A stretch of 64,000 nucleotides of DNA from Chlamydomonas reinhardtii (taxonomy: Eukaryota > Chlorophyta > Chlorophyceae > Chlamydomonadales > Chlamydomonadaceae). Position 1 is the stretch's first letter, and the number at the start of each line of letters is the position of its first letter. Location: NCBI RefSeq assembly GCF_000002595.2, contig NC_057019.1, positions 4,634,880 to 4,698,879 on the forward strand, in the 5' to 3' direction. Below, piece after piece: positions 53,474 to 63,610 of the stretch. The notes below the pieces were generated by a model. It worked only from the letters and a program-made list of their open reading frames with translations. It made no database searches and was not told where the DNA came from. A program made the translations under genes and the position numbers.

Positions 53474-55418
53474 CTACTTGTACTTGTCCATGATCTTGCG
53501 CGCCTCCGCCAGCGGGTCGTCGAGGTCCGAGCCCTTGCCGCCGCCCGCCTTGCCGCCGCCCGCCTTGCCGCCGCCCGCCTTGGGCGTCACGTCAATGGCG
53601 TCGTCGTCGTCCTTGCCCTGCTGCGTCAGGAAGTAGTAGCCGATGCCGGCCAGCACTGCCAGCGTCACCACGCCCGAGATGACCTGCGGGGAGGAGGGGC
53701 GGGTGTGGGTGAGGAGGGGCGGGTGTGGGCGTGGGTGTGGGTGAGGGGGAGGAGGGGCGTGGGGGAGGAGGCGCGGGTGCGGGTGTGGAGCAGGAGGGGC
53801 GGGCGCAGCAGGCAGCGTGAATGTGGTGGGGGAGAGTGCAAGCCGACTGGCCGAGGGAGGTACGGGCTGGCATGGCGGCGCAAGGACAGAGGACGTGGGC
53901 GTGGTGTCGGGGAGGAGGATTGACGAGGCGGGCGTGTGGGATAAGGGGCAGCGCCCGCTGGAGCCGCGTGCGCACGGCTCGCTACGGGGCGGCACCAACC
54001 GACCAGCGAGCGGCGGGGCTCCACACCCGTGCCTTCGTCTGCAGTCCTGCACCCTAGCTGCCGCAGCGCGTACCGCATTGCTTCCACCTGCCGTTCCTGC
54101 TCCCGTCTGTTGTGCGGCCTGCCACCCACGACCTGCCGCCCACTTTCTTGCTGCGAGCTCACCGCGCTGCCCTCGCCTCCAGCCCCGAGCCCCGCCCCTC
54201 CTCCTCGTTCCACATGGCTAAAGATGCAACCCCCTCCCGCCCGCACACGAGCCCGCACGAGCCGCCTCATCCACGAGGCCTGCGCCTGCCGCCCGTCCCC
54301 GCTCCTGTTCCCCCGCTCCTCTTCCCCTGCTTCTCTTGCCCCGCTCCTGTTCCCCCGCTACCCCACGCCGCCCCCCTGTTCCTGGCTACGTCTTCACTTC
54401 TTAAACAATCATGCATGTAACCCCGCCGCACTGCTCTCGGCCGCACCTTGTTGAGCACCCAGAAGGTGAACATGACGCCGGCTACGGTGACTCCCGCCTT
54501 GGCGGTGGAGCGCGGCACCGAGTCCGGCACCAGATCTGCCGCCTTGTCCACCAAGCCGCTGGCGGTCTTGAAGACGCCTACGTGTGAGCACGAGGGCCGG
54601 ACAGGCGTGGAGGCAGTGGGGTAGAGGCTTGCGTGCGTGTTGGTGGGGGCGAGTGGCTGTGTGGGATGGCCGGCTGGACAGGGCTTCGTTGCGGGCCCAG
54701 GGCAGGAGCGTCCAGAGCAGTCGCGCTCCAAGCAGGAGGGCCTAAATCTGAGGCGGAGCGGAGGCGCCTGCAGCTCGCACGCACCGGTACCATGCCACCC
54801 AGCCGCAGCGCCCGGCCCCGCACCTTCGGACCTATTACGATGAGCTCGGGTATATGACCCCCCTCCCCTGGGAACTTTTCGAGTGTACCGTATCTCAATT
54901 GTCACAGCATAGGCCACGCTCTTTTGTATTGGGTATGGTGTTAGCTTTGTACAACCCCTCTCCCTCCACGCGGCCCCCTTTCACAACATCCTCCCACCTG
55001 TCATGACCCTGTTGCTGCGTGCCACGAATGCTGGAGGAACGCCCCGGCCCCCGGCCCCCAAGCCCCCGCCCCTAACAGCTGGTCCTTGCCCTCTCCCCCA
55101 GGTGCGCTGCTGCCTACCCGACACCATGTCGTCCTTGTCGTCCTTGGCCGCGCGGACCCGCAGCGCCGCACGGTGGTTCGCGTTGCGCGCGAACACCGGC
55201 CGCAGTCGACACCGTTGCCTGTCGGTGGCACAGGACAATTATTTAAGACGCATGCTTGGTGCGCAGGGCAGGCCGTGGCTTTGCGTACCCCGACAGCAGG
55301 GATGTTGCACCGAGCGACCTTGCGACCTGCAGACGGGAAAATCCGTTAGACTACAATTTCACTCAGCAGTTTGGCGATCAGCGCTAAATCGCAGGAAAAG
55401 ATCAGGCCTCGCCTGCAT
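53474..55418 (-). CDS. Plastid membrane protein, 165 residues, function unknown
   Basis: Four exons: 55363-55418, 55118-55218, 54447-54577, 53474-53683 (TAG). The last two exons are firm; the first two were chosen because they join in phase and give a transit peptide (MQARPDLFLRFSADRQTAEQ and on, ending LRVRAAKDDKDD, a Chlamydomonas-like V-x-A cleavage context). The mature part has GVFKTASGLVDKAADLVPDS, then two hydrophobic segments, KAGVTVAGVMFTFWVLNKV and GVVTLAVLAGIGYYFL, joined directly as a hairpin. A charged tail follows with DDDDAID, three KAGGG repeats and LDDPLAEARKIMDKYK. It is probably a small thylakoid or envelope protein with both ends on the same side. I do not recognise the family. 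Divergent from the next gene, 300 bases away. Confidence 0.75.
54393..54425 (+). repeat. Intronic motif B, copy 8 (165-aa gene)
   Basis: CTTCTTAAACAATCATGCAT then GTAACCCC. The only antisense copy; it lies 21 bases inside the donor end of its intron. Confidence 0.65.
54826..54862 (+). repeat. Intronic motif C, copy 3 (165-aa gene)
   Basis: GGACCTATTACGATGAGCTC then GGGTATATGACCCCC. A diverged copy in the middle of intron 2. Confidence 0.5.
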
Positions 55419-55718
55419 CCTTGTTGAGACGGTTGTGATAGCAGATGTAAAACAAGTGCTTGCTGGGTGACTGTAGATATACTGAAAGGAACTGCTTACA
55501 GTATCATGGCGTGCGGGACTGGAAGAAGAAGCAAATCAACGCCCCATCGCGCAAACTTGTCACGAAAACTCTGACCAGCTTATGATTTGTAATTTCAATA
55601 TGCCCAGACATCAAGAATGACCCTGGCAAACGCTTGGAAGCCTTCTTATGAGTAGAAACACGCTCGGTAGTCCACCATTTGTCCTAAAATGACCGTAAAC
55701 TATTGAATTTTGCTAAGC
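55419..55718. promoter_or_regulatory. Divergent promoter region, 165-aa / 849-aa genes
   Basis: 300 bases between opposed start codons, clearly richer in A and T than the flanking genes (about 55480-55720). Confidence 0.45.
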
Positions 55719-58700
55719 ATGGAGCCAATTGGTCCGCCTTCCAGGACGCCGAGCGATGCGGGTAACGGACCTTTGCCGCTCCCTTCGCACCTGCTGCGCA
55801 AGCGGCCGCGGACGCAGTCCAACCCAGGATTCGATGGGCTTGGAGACGCCCTGGACGGCCTGCGGAGATTTTCGCCGGGCTCAGGAATGTCACCAGTCAG
55901 GTGAGGCGGGACACGGGCGGGACGGGGGGCAGCGTGCCTGGCCGTCTTCCCCAGCGGTGTGAAGTGGTGCATGCACAGCGAATCAGCCGGGCGTAGCATC
56001 ATGTTGGCGAGAATCAGAGTCCTAGGAGTTCGCCAAGGTGGGCACAGGGCGCGGGTTACCTTAAGGCTCAAGTCCGCGGCCAAGCCTAATGCGCTGGGGG
56101 ACCGCTTCGGACCGGCGCCCGCCCCCACGTGAACGCACCCATGGCTGCTCCTGTGTCCTGGTGCCGCCGCAACCCTCCCCCCACACCCACCCACCCATCC
56201 TTCCCCACCTCAACCCACACCCGCACAGCGACCCGGACATTGACTACAACTGCCAATCAAACAAGCGCTACCTCAGCGAGGTAAGCTCGGTCGACACCAA
56301 CCCGACACCAACCAGCCCCTTTCCATGATCCCCGACGGATAGACTCGCGGCGATGGCTTGATGTGGGCGGCCCTGGGAACGGGGGCGCTGCTGACAGCTT
56401 GCGGCTCAGAGGAATCCACGATAGACTGATACTTGCCCGCCAGGTGCCGACACGGGGGCAGGCGGCAGCGGCAGGTGGCCGCAGCGGCAGGCGGCAGCGG
56501 CAGCGGCAGGTGCTTTTTCTCCACCGCGGCCCGCCCCCACCTTTCCCCACCTCCGCCCCACATCCCACAGGTCATGGCCAGCAACCTGCACCGCCACATG
56601 AGCATCAGCATGCGCCCCAGCTCCGGATCACCGGGCGCCGCCGACGGCGACACACCCAACGCCACGCCGCCGCCGCCCGGGCTTGGGCCGTACTTCGGCG
56701 GCGGCGGCGGCGGCGCCTTCCCCTCCGGCCTGCCGCCGCCGGCCGGCGGCGGCAGCGGCGGCGGCGCGACCACGCCGCCGCTGCAGACGCCGGCGGGAGG
56801 CTGCAGCCCGCAGCGCACTGGCGCCGGCTCGGAGCGGTCTGCATCCGTCATGAGCGAGGGCGGGCTGGAGGGCGGCGGCGGCGGCGGCGGCGATGCGGCT
56901 ATGGCAGTCACCAGCGATGTGTCCGGCGGCGGCGGCGTTGGGTTCGGCAGGATCTCTAGCGCTATCGGCGCCGGCGATTCAACCAGCGAGACGGCGGAGT
57001 CTGAGGCGGTGGCGCGGTCGCCGCTGGCTGCCGGCGGCGGCGGATACGGCAGCGGGCCAGGGAGCAGTGGCATCGCCATCGCCATCGCAGGGGCGGCGGG
57101 GAGCCCCGGCGGCTCGGCCGGGAGAGCGGATGATGGGGCCATGGGTTGGCCTGACCCAAGCAGTGCCGGCGGCGGTGGCGGCGGCGGCGGCTTCGGCTCG
57201 CCGCTTGCCTCCACTGGCCTGCTTTTCAGCCGGCGGCTGTCAGAGGGTGTGGCGACGGGCGCGTTCAACACGCCCTTCCGCAGCCCGGTGGCGGCGGCGG
57301 CGCAAGCAGCCGCAGGGCCCAGCGGGGGGCTGCTGGGGAGCCCGGCGGCTTTGCAACAGCAGCTGCAGCAGCAGCAGCTGCAGAGCTACCAGGCGCGCGG
57401 GCTGCTGGCGGCGGCGGCGGCGGTGGCGACGCGCGGCGGCGGCCCGCTTGCCGACATCATCCCCAGCTCGCCCAGTGACGGCCGCTACGGCGGGCTGGAC
57501 CTGCGGAAGACGGCGCTGCTGCGGTCGCTGTCGCGGCGGACGGAGGAGGCGGGCAGCGGCATGGGGGCGGCGGGGGCAGGGGCGGGAAATGGCGGCGATG
57601 CGGCGGCCGTGGCTGCGGCGACGGCGGCGGCGGTGGCGGCGGGGGCCGCGGTTTGCGGGGTGGTAGGTGGCGGCGGCGGCGGCGGCCCGTCTCCACAGCA
57701 GCAGCAGCAGCAGCAAGTGCAGCAGCAGCAAGTGCAGCAGCAGCAAGTGCAGCGGCTGGGATTCGGCGCTGGATTCGGGCTGGGCCTGGGCTCGGGCTTC
57801 GGCCTGGGCTCGTCGGGGCCGGGCGCCGTGTGTTTGGAGCCCGTGCCAGAAGAGGGAGGTATGGCGGCAGCGGCCATGGCAGCGGCGGCGGCCGCCGCCA
57901 CCTCCGGCAGCGGGGCGCTGGCGGCTGGGCTCGGCGGCATGGCTGACGGCGGCGGCGGCGGCGGCGCCATCGGCGGGATAAGCAGCGCGGCGCTGCTGGG
58001 CATGCTGCGTGCGACAGCGACCGGCGGCGTCGTTGGCCCCGGCAATGGCGGCGGGTTGGCTGGCGGCGGGCTAGGCGGGACGAATGGTGGCGGTGGAGGC
58101 CTGGGCCGGCCGCCCGTGTCTCGGTCCAACAGCGTCATCTCTGACGGCATGTCGGGCGGCGGCGGCGCCGCCGGCGGCACGGTGTCGGGCAGCGGCGGCA
58201 ACGGCGGCGGCGGCGGCACCGCCATGGAGACCAGCAGCACGTCGGCCGGCTGCGTGGGCGCGCTGGAGGTGGATGGTCTGGATGAGCAGGAGGGCAGCGG
58301 CGAGGCGCGCGGCCTGGCGGCGGCAGGGATGACGGCAGGGGCTGGCTTCACGTTCACGGGCTTCGCGGGCTTCACTGGTGGCGGCGGCGGCGGAGGCGGC
58401 ATGGGCGCGATGGCGAGGGCCGAGGGCCCCGCGGCTCAGGGCAGCGGTTGTGGCGGCAGCGGCGGCGCTTTGGGAGTTGGGGTTGGCGGCATGGGCGGAT
58501 TCTTCATGCCGGGAGTGGCTGCGCGAAGCGCGAGTCCGGTAGGAGACATGGCGAGGCCGCGGCTGCCGCGAGAGGGCTCCTCCAATGTCGCCGGCGCGGT
58601 GACGGCGGCCGTCGCCGACGGCGTCGCTGCTATCGGGGCCGTTAGCATGATTGGCCCCATCGCCGCCGCTGCTGCTGGGGCTGGAGAGGGTAACGGCGAC

Positions 58701-58886
58701 AGCGGGCCGTTGTTGCGGCCGTCACACAGTTGCTCTATGAGCTGCGATGGCACGCCAGGGTCGGTGCCGCCGGCACTGCTGGCAGCGGCGCAGCCGACCG
58801 CGTTAGGGTTCGGGCCCGGGCAAGGGCCGGGGCAAGGGGCTGGGCCGGGGCCGGGGCTTTCGGCGTTTGGGCCACGGGGGCTTTGA
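55719..58886 (+). CDS. Large Gly/Ala-rich disordered protein, probably nuclear
   Basis: Three exons: 55719-55900, 56229-56280, 56571-58886 (TGA); 849 residues, phases agree. The first 100 residues look constrained: MEPIGPPSRTPSDAGNGPLP, a basic RKRPRT cluster that could be a nuclear localisation signal, NPGFDGLGDALDGLRRFSPG, SDPDIDYNCQSNKRYLSE (the 52-base second exon) and VMASNLHRHMSISMRP. The remaining 750 residues are Gly, Ala, Ser and Pro with Gln runs (about residues 455-475) and islands such as DLRKTALLRSLSRR and RPPVSRSNSVISDGM, which resemble Ser-phosphorylation motifs. No catalytic domain is seen. I do not recognise the family. Disordered nuclear regulator is the simplest reading. 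Confidence 0.72.
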
Positions 58887-60179
58887 CGCCTGGGCGCCAG
58901 GGGTAGCAGGGCAGTGAAGAGGTAAGGAAATGAGCGCTGTAGTTTGTGCGGGCTTGTACTAACCTGTTGGAGAGGCTGGGGCGAGAAACCAGAGTGCGCG
59001 AAGTGTCGTGTGGTAAAGTGTGTGCGAGCGAGCGCGAGCGTGTCTTATTCCTGAGCACAGGCTTGGGCACGTGGTGGAGCCGCGTGAGTCCAGGCGCGCG
59101 CTCCTGACGTTTTGACTACTGGTTTACGACGTACGATGGGCGTTGCTGTATGATTACAATAACCACTGCGTGATGTAAGCCTGGAACCAAGTGTTGGTCA
59201 ACGGCTGGTCCTGGTACCGGTGCACCGTTTTTGCGCAAACTGTCACCGCATAGTGAGATATTACATTGCATTTCATCGCGTGCTTGTATCGCCCGCCATT
59301 TTTCTTCCGGGTGCTCGTCAGCAACCGTGCATGTGTGCGTCGTGGAGTGCATGGCGGCGGCGAGCGAGGGCGTTGTCGAGGGTGTGCCGTTGTGGTCAGG
59401 TGCCGCTGCGTGTAAACTGCCCGCAGCAGGGCTCGGATATGGAAGGGCGGCGTGCAGTCATTGGCTGTTTGGAGAAATGCTTGCTGGACGTGGGCAGATG
59501 GGCTGCGCCCCTGTGTTGGATTGTGATGTGCATCTGAGCTGGCGCCTGTGGACCGTGTTCGCGCGGGATGGACGCACAGGCGACTGCTGGGGGCTGGCGC
59601 CTGGTGGCTTCGGACAAGGAGACGGCAGTTGGGGCATGGCACTTGCAGTGCTCCGCAGTTCGCCAGTTTCTGCACTGCGGGGCCAACGCCTGTGCGTAAT
59701 AGGACCATCTGGAAGTCCCAACGCAGTTTAAAGTTGGTCAGGCCACTCAAAGTGCCAAACTTGAAGCCAACGCTGGTGACAGGCTAGGGCGTAGACGGTG
59801 CATACGCCTCAGTAGTCTTGGCCGGGTCATGGTAACTACTGGGTAAGGGCTGCACGTGCATGTGCGCGGGGGCACAACGCTGCAGCAGCAGGTGCATCCA
59901 GAAAATGGCTGAATGGGAGTGGAACCAACGTGGGTGAACTGGATGGAATGGGTTCAGCATGCACCGGGGCAGGGAGGGCCCACACAGGGACCGGCGGGGA
60001 CGTCGCGTTTGGGCGCCGTGTGCATGCGTTGGGCGTCCTGACGTCAGAAACGTGCATCTGCTCCGACCGCATTGCATTCCGATAATCCTGCAATGGCGTA
60101 ACACCAACACCATAACCTATTTACCAAACTGAGTAAGTCGCAAGCCTGGGAACGGCTTACGAAGAACCCTAAAGTCTCC
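58887..60179. other. Intergenic region
   Basis: It holds the 3' region of the 849-residue gene (TGTAA at 59174) and the upstream region of the tocopherol-cyclase-like gene. Open frames here are short and unrecognised. Confidence 0.5.
59174..59178 (+). terminator. Probable polyadenylation signal of the 849-aa gene
   Basis: First TGTAA, about 290 bases past the stop. Confidence 0.5.
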
Positions 60180-61876
60180 ATGTTTCGCGGGCTCGCGCTC
60201 GCGGCGCTCCTGGTCACCAGCGTCCTAGCCTCGCAACAGACGACATGCCAGCGAGCAACAAACAACACCGAATTCAACCCGCACGAACCGCCTGACGCCG
60301 ACTCGGCCGACGGCTCGTGGTTTGAGGGCTGGTACCTTCGCGTCAGTGCCGACGACGGCAGCGGTGCCTCCTTCGGAGTCGGAATCGGCCACTTTCCGGG
60401 TGCGTGCGCGATGTTGCGGAAGAAGCCGAGGGTTTCTAGCAGCAGGGGGAAGTGGGGGCCTGGCGCGCGGCTGTGTGTCTGTACGGTTGCGTGTCTGAAC
60501 GGCGGCGGGGCTCCAATGCACGTGCGCTCTGCGCACACCCAACCCTCGCCCTCCGAAGTTCTGACCCGCCGCCCTCCCTGTGGCCGCACTGTCCCCACAC
60601 TGGCCGCACTGTCCCCACAGGCCAGGCCGGCCACCTGAGCAGCCCCACCGCAACGTGCTTCATCCTGGTGTCCTCGGGCCCGGGCTCGGGACCAGGCGCG
60701 GCCGGCGAGCAGGTCCGGCTCTACACACGCAACTTCAACTCGCTGCACATCGCCTCGCCCGCGCCGGCGCCGGCGCCGCCTCACTTGACCACGGCAGGGG
60801 ATTTGCAGGCGGCGGCGGCGGCAGCTGCCGGTGGCCGAACAGAGGACGCCTATGGCGAGGATGTAGGTATGGAACTGGAGCGGGCGGCGACAGCGGCAGC
60901 GGCCCGGCGGGACGCCCGGCTGCGGGGGGACGTGGAAGATGGGCAGGTCAGCTTCGAGGTGCTGACAGGCAGCAGCAGCGGCAGCAGTGGCAGTAGCAGC
61001 GACAGCAGTAGCGGTGGTGGGGGTGAGGCGCTATGGCGCCAGCATGCGCGTCGGCGCCTGCACGCAGCAGTAGTGGCTGCTGCTGGTGACCGGCAGCGTG
61101 CGGTCATCAAGCCTTTCGCAAGCGACCAGCTTGACACTGAAAGCGCTGACAGCGGCGGCGGCGCTGACAGCGGCGGCAGCGACGTCGGGGACGCTGACCA
61201 TAGCAACGGTGGCGCAGGCGGCGCTAGCACACCGAACGCCGATGACGGCGGCGACTTCTGCGCCTGGCGCGTCACGTCGGAGGGCGTGGCAGTGGCAGCG
61301 CAGCTCCAGGGCACACGGCTGCAGCTGGCCTCCTCGCCGGGCGCCTGCGCAGCCGCCGAGCCCTGGCGGGGGCCAGGCGGCTGCCAGAGCCCGGAGGGCT
61401 GGGTGTCCAAGATAGGCTTCCTGCTGCGGCTGCGGTACGACGTACTCACGCTCCGCACACCCGTGAGCTACAGCCTGAGTGAGGCAGGCGACGGCGGTGG
61501 AGGCGGTGGAGGTGGCGGCGGCGGCGGGGGCGGGGCAGATGCGAAGGCAGGGGAGGGGAAGCAGGAGGCAGCAGCCGGCGACGTGGCGGCGGTGACTGAG
61601 GTTGCTGGGCAGGAGGCGGAGGCGGCTGCTGAGGCAGCGCCGGGCGGGGCACAACGGGCTGACGTGGGCGCCGCCGGGAAGAACGCTGGGGGCGACGGTG
61701 ACGGCGCCGGGCCGGGCGCCGCAGCGGGGCGGCTGCGGCATGGTCGGCCGCTGCAGCTGTCGGGTTTGGGCCGCGTGCACGTGGAGAAGAACTGGGGGCA
61801 GTCCTTCCCCGACCAGTGGGTGTGGGCGCAAGGACACGGCAGCGCAGCTGGCCGCCAGGTGTGTGCGTGCGCGCGC

Positions 61877-61956
<80 letters not shown>

Positions 61957-63610
61957 AAGAGCACAAGGAAAACATTGCGCAAAGAGTGTGTGTGTGTGTT
62001 TATGGGGGAAGGTAGGCGGGGAGATGGGCTGAGGGATGCGTGCAGTAGTAACGAGCAGGGTGTGAGCATGCGCCCTGCATGTCTTGCATGTGCCCGCCGC
62101 ATCAAGCCTGCTGCTTCCCCCCTTGCACTCCCCGTCGCTATCCGTTCCCTATCCCCGCGTTCAACGACCAAACAATCACCACACTGCCATTTCCCGTCAC
62201 CACCACAGACGTCGTTTGTGATGGCTGGCGGGCTGCTGCCGCACGCGCTGTCGCCGGCGCTGCCCACCGTGCGGCAGTACGTGCTGGCCTACCACCCGCC
62301 GCCGCCCGCCCAGCCATTCGCAGTCGACCCCTGGGACCCGCCGCTCTACTCCAGGTTCGTGAGTGCGTGATTGCGTGCGTGCGTGCGTGTGGGCATGGCC
62401 ATGGGCATGGGCATGGGCGTGGGCATGGGCGTGGGCATGGGCGTGGGCGTGGGCGCGGGCGCGGGCGTGGGCGTGGGCGTGGGCGTGGGCGTGGGCGTGG
62501 GCGTGGGCGTGGGCGTGGGCGTGGGCGTGGGCGTGGGCGTGGGCGTGGGCGTGGGCGTGGGCGTGGGCGTGGGCGTGGGCGTGGGCGTGGGCGTGGGCGT
62601 GGGCGTGGGCATGGGCGGGGCACTGCATACGTCCTGTTGCGTATGCGCGTGCCGCCTCTGTCACTACTTCCACCCACGCCCTCACATGCTGCGGCGCCTC
62701 CGTCCGCCCACCTTCCCAACCGCCCGCCCCACCTCCCTCCTTCGGTCCTTCCGCCTCCTCCCACCGCACCCACCTCCTGTCCCCGCGCAGCCTGGCGGTA
62801 CGCGGCTGCGACGGCGTGTTCTCACTGGAGCTGCACACGCCGCTGCACGTGGTACATCTGGTGGCGGCGGCCGAGCCACACTCCTTCCAGGCGCTGCCGT
62901 GCCCCACCAACGCCGGATTCAAGGTGAGAGGCGGGCGTGGCTGCGAGTGGCTGGCGCCTAGAGGCCAGCGGCTAGCGGCTAGCGGCTAGCGGCTAGAGGC
63001 CAGCAGCTAGAGGCCCGGGCGGCTGCGGGAGGTGGGCGCGGGCGCCGCAGGTTTTGACCATACGGGGCATTCGATGGGCTACTTTGGGCGTTGGGCTCCT
63101 CCACACGGCTCATCCCCCGTCCCCCCTCCTCGCTCTTTTGCAATGGGTTCGATTTAGTTTGGGCTGGTATCGACAGAACCCCCTAGCCTGTCGGCTATGC
63201 TCCATGATCCCACTTGCCCGCCCTGCTGCTCCCGCTGCTCCCGCCCCGCTGCTCCCGCCCCGCAGAACTACTCGGTGGAGTCCTTCACGGCCACAGTGCA
63301 GTTGCGCGTGCTGGAGCGGCCCTTCCCCTTCGCGCCCCCTTCCATTGCGCGCCTGCTGCACGAGGACACCTTCACGGCCGCGGCCATGGAGTTTGGCGGC
63401 GCCTACGTGTGCCCGGAGGCCATGCCGCAGACGGCCGGGGTGCTGAGCGACGAGCTGGTGCGAGCCAGGGCCGGAAGGGCGCGGGGAGGAGGAAGAAGTC
63501 GGGGGGAGGCGGCGTCAGGAGAGGTGGAGGCGGAGGGGAAGGGAGGGACAGAGGGGGACGTTGTGCAGCAGTACTGGTCGCCTTGGCGCGCCCTTTGGAG
63601 CTCGGCCTGA
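60180..63610 (+). CDS. Secreted tocopherol-cyclase-family protein
   Basis: Five exons: 60180-60399, 60621-61858, 62209-62354, 62791-62923, 63266-63610 (TGA); 693 residues, phases agree. Residues 1-18 ([17 protein letters not shown]) are a Sec signal peptide, not a plastid transit peptide. Family marks are FEGWYLRV (48-55) near the start and [20 protein letters not shown] (about 461-480), the signature of the tocopherol cyclase fold, followed by [14 protein letters not shown] and [19 protein letters not shown]. Plant VTE1 closes the chromanol ring of vitamin E in plastoglobules; this protein has the fold but a different address, and its activity is unknown. More than 300 residues of Ala/Gly/Ser-rich sequence are inserted between the two marks. 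The end is uncertain: a donor after DEL at about 63461 and an acceptor at 63685 would give another short C-terminus. Confidence 0.82.
61876..61954. repeat. (GT)n microsatellite, tocopherol-cyclase-like intron 2
   Basis: About 39 GT units begin 18 bases after the donor at 61858. Confidence 0.95.
61951..61974 (+). repeat. Intronic motif D, copy 6 (tocopherol-cyclase-like gene)
   Basis: GTGTTAAAGAGCACAAGGAA directly after the (GT)n tract. It resembles 8536-8557 and the GTTCAAGAGCACAAG at 43359-43374. Confidence 0.55.
62391..62612 (+). repeat. GTGGGC hexamer satellite, tocopherol-cyclase-like intron 3
   Basis: About 36 units of GTGGGC with ATGGGC variants near both ends, starting 36 bases after the donor. 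Same unit and same sense orientation as the MOT1 array at 48650-48890. Confidence 0.92.
63127..63180 (-). repeat. Intronic motif A, copy 11 (tocopherol-cyclase-like intron 4)
   Basis: On the - strand GGTTCTGTCGATACCAGCCC, ending GAGCGAGGAGG. A long copy, antisense to the gene, about 85 bases before the 3' splice site. Confidence 0.8.

Noticed and set aside
55123-55470. + strand frame beginning MSSLSSLAARTRSAARWFAL
   Set aside because: It looks like a transit peptide but is the reverse of the second exon of the 165-aa gene, whose phase and downstream exons agree on the - strand.
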